Shown: positions 31,526 through 37,855 of the stretch, piece after piece
Numbering within the stretch: the first letter of the stretch is position 1
Layout of the letters: the number at the start of each line of letters is the position of its first letter
Position numbers and translations under genes: made by a program
NCBI GenBank assembly: GCA_015067465.1
Contig: SVMK01000012.1
Coordinates: 1-37,855, forward strand
DNA: 37,855 nucleotides
From: Oscillospiraceae bacterium
GTDB lineage: Bacteria > Bacillota > Clostridia > Oscillospirales > Oscillospiraceae
Reading direction: 5' to 3'
Notes under the pieces: generated by a model
What the model was told of the DNA's origin: nothing
Databases searched by the model: none
What the model saw: the letters and a program-made list of their open reading frames with translations, nothing else

Positions 31526-31972
31526 ATGTATTGTTGTCCTGCTTGCTGTGATGCGATTGCCCGAATTAAAGGAGGACCCGATGCGCCGCAGGTGTCCGGA
31601 GAGGTGCGTTTTTATCAGGAATGCGGAAACGTTTTACTGGTGGCAGAGCTGTCCGGGATGCCGACCGGCGGCGAGAGTGCGTTCTTTGCGCTGCACATTC
31701 ACGATGGAGATTCCTGCGGCGGCGAAGATTTTGGGCGTACGGGAGGACATTATAATCCGCACGGTGCGGCGCATCCCGATCATGCGGGGGATCTGCCGCC
31801 GCTGCTGCGGTTTTGTGACCGGGCCTTTTTGGCGGTGCGCACGGACCGTTTTTGCGTGAAAGATGTTGTCGGGAAAACGGTGGTAATCTATGCCGGGGCG
31901 GATGATTTTCGGTCGCAGCCGGCGGGAAATGCGGGGAAGAAAATTGCCTGCGGCGTGATATGCAGGAAATAG
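31526..31972 (+). CDS. Cu/Zn superoxide dismutase-like protein lacking one copper ligand
   Basis: 148 residues of the SodC beta-barrel. Copper-side His are seen in 'ALHIHDGD' (His57, His59) and the bridging His75 in 'GGHYNP'. Zinc ligands are His83, His86 and Asp89 in 'HPDHAGDLPPL'. The last copper ligand, His in 'VVIHAG' of typical proteins, is Tyr122 ('VVIYAGADDF'). The ending 'SQPAGNAGKKIACGVI' is classic. Bacillus YojM also lacks copper ligands, and such proteins may have weak or no dismutase activity. There is no signal peptide, so it is cytoplasmic, and the N-terminus is Cys-rich ('MYCCPACC'). The ATG at 31526 is 8 bases after GGGAGG, which is buried in a hairpin. Confidence 0.88.
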   Translation: MYCCPACCDAIARIKGGPDAPQVSGEVRFYQECGNVLLVAELSGMPTGGESAFFALHIHDGDSCGGEDFGRTGGHYNPHGAAHPDHAGDLPPLLRFCDRAFLAVRTDRFCVKDVVGKTVVIYAGADDFRSQPAGNAGKKIACGVICRK

Positions 31973-32038
31973 TATTTGCCGCTGTGCCTGCGCCTGTCGG
32001 TTGTCGACAAAAAACGACACTATATTTACAAAAGAGTG

Positions 32039-32067
32039 TTGTAAAAGGGGGAACGCTGTGATATACT
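32039..32067 (+). promoter_or_regulatory. Predicted promoter of the polysaccharide operon
   Basis: TTGTAA (32039-32044), a 17-base spacer, TATACT (32062-32067). A leader of about 90 bases follows before the first start. Confidence 0.65.
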
Positions 32068-32090
32068 AAATTGATTTTTTATGCGCAAAT

Positions 32091-32135
32091 AATGAAAAAG
32101 GGACGTCCTTTTTTCATTGCCCCGCCGGGGCAATG
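32091..32135 (+). promoter_or_regulatory. Two overlapping, mutually exclusive leader hairpins
   Basis: Hairpin 1 is a 28-base palindrome (32091-32118, arms AATGAAAAAGGGAC and GTCCTTTTTTCATT, one G:T pair) with T6 in its 3' arm. Hairpin 2 is CATTGCCCC (32115-32123) with GGGGCAATG (32127-32135). They share CATT (32115-32118), so only one can be fully formed. The layout recalls an attenuator, but no known riboswitch is recognised. Confidence 0.5.
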
Positions 32136-32163
32136 ATGCTGTGTTAATAAGGGTTCAGAACAA

Positions 32164-33600
32164 ATGGAACAGAAAACAGTCAATTTGAAAAAAATATTTG
32201 CAGTATGTTTCGCGGTTTATTTGCTGCTTACGGTTGCGTTCTATTTCCTTGCGGGCGAACAGCTGCGTTTGCGCGATTCCCGCGGTAACATGGGTATGCC
32301 TGCAGCCGACACGGGCGTGGCGGAATTGGCGCAGGGTGTGGTGATTGAGCAGATTTTCTCGGCAAACATCCAGCGATTGGAATCCGTTTCGGTTCAGTGG
32401 GGAACGTACTATCGGCCCAACGCCGGTACGGTCACCATGGAACTGCGCGACGTCAGCTCCGGCGCGCTTTTGATGGCGCAGACATTTGATGCTGCCGCCA
32501 TCACCGAAGGTCAGGTTTTGACCATGACCGCAGAAACGCCGCTGGAGGGAGTATACGGAGTTCCGCTGGTGCTGCGGCTGTATTCCGATGCCCAACCCGG
32601 CAGCGCTCCGGCACCGCTGATGGCGTCCAGCGTTCAGAACGATGGACAGCGCCTTACGGTGAACGGTGCGGAGATGGAGGGCACACTTTGCTTCTCCGCT
32701 GCGGGAACGGATTATATCTGGACGGGTCTGCACTACTGGAAGTTTGTTGCGGTTTTTGGCGCGCTGCTGGTTGCTGTGTTTGCCGTTATCCTCCGCCGCT
32801 GCCGTATGGGAAAGCGGAGCTATGTTGTTAATGCAATCATCGCGCTGCAAAAATACCGCTTTTTGATCCGTCAGCTGGTTTCGCGCGATTTTAAGACAAA
32901 GTACAAGCGTTCGATTCTGGGTATGTTCTGGAGCTTCCTGAATCCGCTGCTGATGATGATCGTGCAGTATTTTGTTTTCTCCACGATATTCAAAAGCGAC
33001 ATCCCCCATTATCCCGTCTATCTTCTGATCGGCATCATTTCCTTCAATTTTTTCTCGGAATCCTGCGGCATGTCCCTGACCTCCATTTTGGGTAATGCGG
33101 GGCTGATCACCAAGGTGTATATGCCCAAATATATCTATCCGCTGACGCGTGTGATATCCTCGGTTATCAACCTTGCGATTTCGCTGATTCCGCTTGTGAT
33201 TGTGGCGCTTATTACAGGTGTGCATTTTGAAAAATCCGCCGTACTGGCGCTGTATTTCCTTGCATGTCTGGTAGTTTTTTCGCTGGGGCTTGGACTGCTG
33301 CTGTCCGCATCCATGGTGTTCTTCCGGGATACGCAGTTTTTGTGGGGTGTGCTCAGCACCGTCTGGATGTATGCAACTCCGATTTTTTACCCCGAAAATA
33401 TTCTGCCGGACAGATTTAAGTTTGTGCACCAGGTAAATCCCCTGTATCACTTTCTGAAAAATGCGAGAATGTGCGTGCTGGGCGGCGTTTCGCCGGAACC
33501 GGTCATATATGTGCAGTGCTTGATGATTGCGCTGGTGATGCTGGCAGTGGGTGCGCTGATCTTCCGAAAGGCGCAGGACAAATTTGTGCTGTATCTGTGA
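32164..33600 (+). CDS. ABC-2 type polysaccharide export permease with N-terminal extracytoplasmic domain
   Basis: 478 residues. The C-terminal 260 residues (about 220-478) are an ABC-2 permease of the Wzm/TagG type: 'LVSRDFKTKYKRSILGMFWS' (238-257) and then about six helices with 'WMYATPIFYPENILP'. It should export an undecaprenyl-linked glycan across the membrane. The first 215 residues are extra: a helix (11-30), an extracytoplasmic stretch (31-192) rich in beta strands ('SVQWGTYYRPNAGTVTMELR', about 76-95), and a second helix (193-211). Similar strand-rich domains occur in other Firmicute envelope proteins, so glycan recognition is a guess. The start at 32164 has a weak AAGGG site. The ATPase gene follows after 10 bases. 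Confidence 0.92.
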   Translation: MEQKTVNLKKIFAVCFAVYLLLTVAFYFLAGEQLRLRDSRGNMGMPAADTGVAELAQGVVIEQIFSANIQRLESVSVQWGTYYRPNAGTVTMELRDVSSGALLMAQTFDAAAITEGQVLTMTAETPLEGVYGVPLVLRLYSDAQPGSAPAPLMASSVQNDGQRLTVNGAEMEGTLCFSAAGTDYIWTGLHYWKFVAVFGALLVAVFAVILRRCRMGKRSYVVNAIIALQKYRFLIRQLVSRDFKTKYKRSILGMFWSFLNPLLMMIVQYFVFSTIFKSDIPHYPVYLLIGIISFNFFSESCGMSLTSILGNAGLITKVYMPKYIYPLTRVISSVINLAISLIPLVIVALITGVHFEKSAVLALYFLACLVVFSLGLGLLLSASMVFFRDTQFLWGVLSTVWMYATPIFYPENILPDRFKFVHQVNPLYHFLKNARMCVLGGVSPEPVIYVQCLMIALVMLAVGALIFRKAQDKFVLYL

Positions 33601-33610
33601 GGGCGCGGCT

Positions 33611-34336
33611 ATGAGCAAAACGATGATAGAAGTTTCGGATGTGACCATGCGCTTCCGAATGAACAACGACAAGATCATGTCGCTGAAAGAGTTTGTGACA
33701 ACGGCAATCCGCGGAAAGCTGAATTACAACGTGTTTACGGCGCTGGATCATGTTTCTTTTGATGTACAAAAGGGAGAGACGCTCGGTCTGATCGGACACA
33801 ACGGCGCGGGCAAGAGTACGATGCTGAAGGTGATCTCCGGCATCTTAAAGCCCACGGAAGGCAGCGTAAAAACCTGCGGAAACATTGTGCCGATGCTGGA
33901 ACTGGGGTCCGGTTTCGACTTTGACCTGACGGGGCGGGAGAATGTTTTTCTCAACGGTGCGATTTTGGGCTACAGCGAGGAGTTCCTCAACGCCAAATAC
34001 GACGAGATTGTGGAGTTTTCCGAGCTGGGGCATTTTATTGAGATGCCGATTCGCAATTATTCCTCCGGAATGCTGGCACGACTGGCGTTCTCTGTGGCGT
34101 CGGTGGTGAATCCCGAGATTCTGATTGTGGACGAGATATTGTCGGTCGGCGATGCCAATTTCCAGGAGAAGAGTCATCGGCGCATGCTGGAACTGATGGG
34201 CGGCGGCACCACGGTGCTGTTCGTGTCCCACAATCTGGCGCAGATTCGCGAGATGTGCAATCGCGTAGTGTGGCTGGAGCATGGGCAGGTGAAGATGTAC
34301 GGTCCGGCAGAGGAAGTGTGTAATGCGTATGCCTGA
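33611..34336 (+). CDS. ABC transporter ATP-binding protein for polysaccharide export (Wzt/TagH-like)
   Basis: 241 residues with Walker A 'GHNGAGKST' (about 65-73), signature 'YSSGMLARL' (about 152-160), Walker B 'ILIVDEIL' (about 173-180) and the H-loop 'LFVSHNLAQI'. The N-terminal 'VTMRFRMNNDKIMSLKEFVT' stretch is typical of the polysaccharide-export branch. It lacks the C-terminal glycan-binding domain of long Wzt proteins, which the added domain of the partner permease could replace. The ATG at 33611 is preferred; an upstream in-frame start would overlap the permease gene. Confidence 0.94.
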   Translation: MSKTMIEVSDVTMRFRMNNDKIMSLKEFVTTAIRGKLNYNVFTALDHVSFDVQKGETLGLIGHNGAGKSTMLKVISGILKPTEGSVKTCGNIVPMLELGSGFDFDLTGRENVFLNGAILGYSEEFLNAKYDEIVEFSELGHFIEMPIRNYSSGMLARLAFSVASVVNPEILIVDEILSVGDANFQEKSHRRMLELMGGGTTVLFVSHNLAQIREMCNRVVWLEHGQVKMYGPAEEVCNAYA

Positions 34337-34405
34337 CGGATCGCCCGCCAAACAAGATACCGAACCCACAACGAGAAAACGACTCTTTGAATGGGAGAAA
34401 TGCCA

Positions 34406-35524
34406 ATGCGCCGAATTTGCTGCTTTTGTGAAACCTGGGAATCGGGTGGGATAGAATCCTTTCTCAACAACATTTTGCTCCACATGGACCTCACCGACAT
34501 GGAAGTCGATATCGTTGCTGCATGCGTCAAGCACAGCATTTTTACGCAGAATCTGGAAGGGAAAGGGATTCGCGTTCTGGAACTGTCTGGCAGGTTAAGA
34601 AGCCCCGGGAACTATCCGCTATTCCGCAAGCTGCTGCAGGAGCGAGCCTACGATGTGGTTCATTTTAACCTGTTTCAGGGGATGTCCCTTTATTATGTGC
34701 AGATTGCAAAAGAGGAAGGGGTTCCAATTCGCATTGCGCACAGTCATAATACGGCTTTACGTAAAAGCAAGGGACGTTGGCTTAAAATGCTGCTTCACAA
34801 ATTGGGGAGCTCGCTGTATGCGAGCGCAGCTACCGAGTTTTGGGCTTGTTCCGGGGCGGCCGCAAAGTTTCTGTTTCCTGCTGGTGATCTAAAAAAGAAA
34901 AACTATCGATTCATCCCGAACGGAATCGATGTTGAGCGCTTTAAATTCAATCAAACCATGCGTGATGAGGTTCGTGCCAAACTGGGAATTACCGACGCGT
35001 TTGTAATTGGAAACATAGGACGGTTGTGCTATCAAAAAAATCAAAGCTTTTTAATTGAATTGATGCCCGAACTTTTAGAAAGACGGCCCAATGCCAAACT
35101 CCTGCTGGTCGGTGAGGGCGAGGACAAAGGCGCTTTGGTAAGGCGGACAAAGGCACTGGGAGTGTCAGGAAATGTTCTGTTTTACGGTATAACGGACGAG
35201 CCGGAAAAGCTTTACTGCGCGATGGATGTTTTCGCGTTTCCAAGCCGCTTTGAAGGTCTGGGGATTGTGGCCATCGAAGCACAGGCAAACGGATTGCCTG
35301 TGGTATGCAGCCAATTCGTGCCGCAGGAAGCCTCTGTTACCACAAAGTTTCATCGTTTGTCGCTCCATGCGGGCACTGCAGCCTGGGTTTCGAAGCTGCT
35401 GAAGTCTGATAACAGCCAAATCCCACGCAAGGACGAATGGAAACATGTTGTGCATTCCGGCTACGACATAAGCGACGTGTCAGCGTTCATCCATCACTAT
35501 TTTATTGGAGTTCCATCAATATGA
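34406..35524 (+). CDS. Glycosyltransferase family 4 (GT-B fold)
   Basis: 372 residues. The GT-B layout is clear: an N-terminal acceptor domain with 'ESGGIESFLNNIL' near the start, and a C-terminal donor-binding domain from about residue 185. 'IPNGIDVERF' (about 170-179), 'IGNIGRLCYQKNQSFLIE' (about 200-217), 'LLLVGEGED' and 'FAFPSRFEGLGIVAIEAQANG' hold the usual E-x7-E sugar-nucleotide motif. It probably adds a hexose to the surface glycan. The ATG at 34406 follows GGGAG at 34393-34397. It lies 69 bases after the ATPase gene, and its stop overlaps the next start by four bases. Confidence 0.92.
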   Translation: MRRICCFCETWESGGIESFLNNILLHMDLTDMEVDIVAACVKHSIFTQNLEGKGIRVLELSGRLRSPGNYPLFRKLLQERAYDVVHFNLFQGMSLYYVQIAKEEGVPIRIAHSHNTALRKSKGRWLKMLLHKLGSSLYASAATEFWACSGAAAKFLFPAGDLKKKNYRFIPNGIDVERFKFNQTMRDEVRAKLGITDAFVIGNIGRLCYQKNQSFLIELMPELLERRPNAKLLLVGEGEDKGALVRRTKALGVSGNVLFYGITDEPEKLYCAMDVFAFPSRFEGLGIVAIEAQANGLPVVCSQFVPQEASVTTKFHRLSLHAGTAAWVSKLLKSDNSQIPRKDEWKHVVHSGYDISDVSAFIHHYFIGVPSI

Positions 35525-36651
35525 CAGTGACACCCAAAGTTTCGGTGATCATCCCGACCTACAACGTAAAAAACTACATAGCGCAATGCTTGAAAAGCGT
35601 GCAGGAACAGACGTTGAGGGAGCTGGAAATCCTCATCGGCGATGGCGGTTCCGAAGACGGAACGCTGGAGTTTTTGCAACATGCCGCGAAGCAAGACTCC
35701 AGAATCGTCATTCTCTCGAAAAAAGGTTCCGGATACGGGCAGTCTGTGAATGAGTGCATGGATGCAGCCAAAGGCGAATACATCGGGATTGTAGAATCGG
35801 ACGATTTCGTGGATACCTCGATGTTGGAACGTCTCTACGCTCAGGCGTGCAAGCACAATGCGGACATCGTAAAATCAGACTATTACTGTTTCTTTGACGA
35901 TGCAAACGGAAAACAAAGAACGTGGAAGATCAAAACCGCGTTGTCCGGGAAGGACTACCACCGTGTATTCACGCCTTCGGAAGAAACCAGAACGTTCCGC
36001 TTTGGCATGAATACGTGGTGCGGCATTTACCGGCGAACCTTTTTGAATGAACATCACATCAGGCACAACCAGACCCCGGGCGGCTCCTATCAGGACAACG
36101 GGTTTTGGTTCCAGAGTTTTGCCTTGGCTGAGCGGGTCGTGTTCGTCCCGGAGGCCTTCTACTATTATCGCCAGGACAATCCGAATTCATCGATCCACAG
36201 CCCCGGCAAGGTGTTTGCGATCTGCGATGAATATGCGTTTATCCGCCAAAACATGTCCTCCCGCAGCCAGTGGACGCCAAATGTGGAGAAGGCCTATTGG
36301 CTGGCAATGTTTGGGGCGTATATGTTTTCCTTAAACCGAGTGGGAGACGAATTTAAACTGCCGTTTTTGCATCGCATGCGGCAGGACTTTCTGCCTTTGT
36401 ATACACAGGGGGCTTATGCCGACATGGGATTTTCCGGTCGCGAGAGAAAACTGCTCACCGGGATTTGCGATTCCCCCGAAAAATGGTATCAGGACAACGT
36501 GCAAAACCGCGCAGGCGGCGTGAAAAAGTTCATCGGGAAACTCGTCGGCCTGTATTGGTGCGTTGTGGAACATGGCTTTGGCTACACGATTGGGCGCGTA
36601 AAAGCTCAATTTTTCGATAAAATATTTCGTAGGAGAGAGGAACATGGTTGA
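35521..36651 (+). CDS. Glycosyltransferase family 2 (GT-A fold)
   Basis: 376 residues. The N-terminal GT-A domain shows 'VSVIIPTYNVKNYIAQCLKS' (about 7-26), 'GGSEDGT' (about 42-48) and the metal-binding 'GIVESDDFVD' (about 90-99). A second part (about 180-376) follows with 'SYQDNGFWFQ', resembling capsule and teichoic acid glycosyltransferases. The ATG at 35521 overlaps the previous stop (ATGA) and has GGAG at 35507-35510. It overlaps the next gene by eight bases, so the three glycosyltransferases are coupled. Confidence 0.92.
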   Translation: MTVTPKVSVIIPTYNVKNYIAQCLKSVQEQTLRELEILIGDGGSEDGTLEFLQHAAKQDSRIVILSKKGSGYGQSVNECMDAAKGEYIGIVESDDFVDTSMLERLYAQACKHNADIVKSDYYCFFDDANGKQRTWKIKTALSGKDYHRVFTPSEETRTFRFGMNTWCGIYRRTFLNEHHIRHNQTPGGSYQDNGFWFQSFALAERVVFVPEAFYYYRQDNPNSSIHSPGKVFAICDEYAFIRQNMSSRSQWTPNVEKAYWLAMFGAYMFSLNRVGDEFKLPFLHRMRQDFLPLYTQGAYADMGFSGRERKLLTGICDSPEKWYQDNVQNRAGGVKKFIGKLVGLYWCVVEHGFGYTIGRVKAQFFDKIFRRREEHG

Positions 36652-37855
36652 AAAAAAAGAGCTGCCGTTTGAAATCAAAGAGCACAAATACTGCGAGAAT
36701 CCGAAAGTGTCCGTCATCGTTCCCGTTTACAAGGTGGATCGGTATCTGACGCAGTGTCTGAACAGCATTGTGAACCAGACGATGGAGGAACTGGAAATCA
36801 TCATCGTGGATGAGGGAGATCAGGACCGCTGCCGGGAAATCATTGACTACTTCGAGGCACACGACCCCCGCATCGTTGCCCCTCATCAGAAAAACGGGGG
36901 TTACGGTGCTTCCTGCAATCTGGGATTTGATATGGCAAGAGGCGAATATATTGCCATCATCGAGTCGGACGACTGGATTGAACCGGAGATGTTTGAAGAG
37001 ATGTATGCCTACGCAGAGGCGTTAGATGCAGATATGGTGAAAACTCCGTTTTGGGATTATTTTTCAGACGGTCGCCGGTTTGACTGTTGGCACAGGAGGC
37101 TGGCGCAGGAGCAGTTGCCTGCGTTTCAGACATTTGCCACAAAAGAGTTCCCGATGCTTTTGAGAATTCATCCCTCCCTCTGGAGTTGTCTCTACAAAAC
37201 CACATATGTGCGAGAGACTAATCTCCGGTTTGTCCAGGCGAAAGGCGGCGCATATGTTGATCAGAAATTCCGCGTGGATAGTCTGGTTGCGACCGAAAAA
37301 ATCGCATGGCTCGACAAACCCTATTACAACTATCGGGTCGACAGTGCGGACTCTACCGCGAACAACTTTAAGTTCTCCTCCATGCTGCAAAGATGGAAGG
37401 AACTTCACGAAGAATATGACAATCCTGAATTTTACCGGCATTATTTACCTGCACTGCTGGAGGAGGAGCACAGAGCCTGTTTGGGCAGAATCTGGAATGT
37501 AAAGGCAACTGACAAGGAGTTGGAGGCCATTCAATACAACCTGCAGTTCATTCCCCAGGAAGCCATCGAACAGTCCAGGACGCTTCCGGAAGACATGAGG
37601 CGGGATTTGCTGGCGCTTAAAAGAAATCCGGCGAGGCATTTCAAAAAAGCACAGGCGCACATGAAGCTGGTACGGGTCAAAGATGCTGCCGGCAGGTTTG
37701 CTGAGCGCTGCACCAATCCCACGCTGATTTTTGAATTGTTTGTTGCGTTCCTCATGTTCTTTTTCATCACAACGGTTGGGAGCAGCGGATTGGTTATTCC
37801 CGTTTTTTCAAGCGGTGTGATTCAAATTTGCAGTTTTGTCCTTGCGTGTATTTCG
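36644..37855 (+). CDS. Glycosyltransferase family 2, 3' end missing
   Basis: The frame starts at ATG 36644 (AGGAGAGAGG at 36631-36640) and is open to the right edge, 404 codons. The GT-A domain has 'VSVIVPVYKVDRYLTQCLNS' (about 23-42), 'VDEGDQDR' (about 58-65) and 'AIIESDDWIEPEM' (about 105-117). A second conserved block resembles the previous gene ('GGAYVDQKF', then 'YYNYRVDSADS'), so the two may be paralogues. The last about 45 residues are hydrophobic ('FVAFLMFFFITTVG' and onwards), suggesting a membrane domain that continues beyond the edge. Confidence 0.9.
   Translation, partial: MVEKKELPFEIKEHKYCENPKVSVIVPVYKVDRYLTQCLNSIVNQTMEELEIIIVDEGDQDRCREIIDYFEAHDPRIVAPHQKNGGYGASCNLGFDMARGEYIAIIESDDWIEPEMFEEMYAYAEALDADMVKTPFWDYFSDGRRFDCWHRRLAQEQLPAFQTFATKEFPMLLRIHPSLWSCLYKTTYVRETNLRFVQAKGGAYVDQKFRVDSLVATEKIAWLDKPYYNYRVDSADSTANNFKFSSMLQRWKELHEEYDNPEFYRHYLPALLEEEHRACLGRIWNVKATDKELEAIQYNLQFIPQEAIEQSRTLPEDMRRDLLALKRNPARHFKKAQAHMKLVRVKDAAGRFAERCTNPTLIFELFVAFLMFFFITTVGSSGLVIPVFSSGVIQICSFVLACIS

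Overview
The window looks like a chromosomal segment of an endospore-forming Clostridium-class firmicute, most likely a GC-rich gut lineage of the Oscillospiraceae type. This is inferred from the complete spoIIIA gene set (AA to AH), a sigK-like 5' fragment, strong GGAGG ribosome binding sites, a two-subunit transketolase and a GC-rich codon style. No rRNA, tRNA or CRISPR array was seen.

Layout. 1-5810 is metabolic: an M24 (Xaa-Pro aminopeptidase-like) peptidase cut by the left edge, split transketolase, galactokinase, a family 1 glycoside hydrolase whose catalytic nucleophile is Ala, and a TetR regulator. 5811-13122 is transport and housekeeping: a PutP-type Na+/solute symporter behind a large palindrome, a divergent MATE + MFS pair on the minus strand, a glycerophosphodiester phosphodiesterase, a gamma-carbonic-anhydrase-like protein and a threonine aldolase-like enzyme. 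13125-16768 (minus) is a heterodimeric ABC exporter with one degenerate ATP site. 16903-24207 is the spoIIIA locus, split in two: AA-AB, then a terminator, a DUF1538 membrane protein with a tandem PII-like protein, another terminator, then AC-AH. A REC/degenerate GGDEF/EAL/PAS-like c-di-GMP protein follows.

27047-31440 is the most unusual part. The first about 70 codons of a pro-sigma-K gene stop where a 104-bp sequence begins; an identical direct copy lies exactly 4093 bp downstream. Between the copies sits a lower-GC three-gene cassette: a DUF4143-type AAA ATPase behind a strong promoter overlapped by a 13-bp-arm palindrome, a small protein with faint ADP-ribosyltransferase-like features, and a zinc-ribbon/AbiH-like/possible beta-propeller fusion. 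This has the look of a mobile anti-phage cassette. The 3' part of sigK is not in the window.

After the right repeat come a SodC-like protein whose ribosome binding site is locked in a hairpin, then a surface-polysaccharide operon: an ABC-2 permease with an added extracytoplasmic domain, its ATPase, one GT4 and two GT2 glycosyltransferases, the last cut by the right edge.

Everything was read by eye from sequence. Family names rest on remembered motifs and no database search was run.
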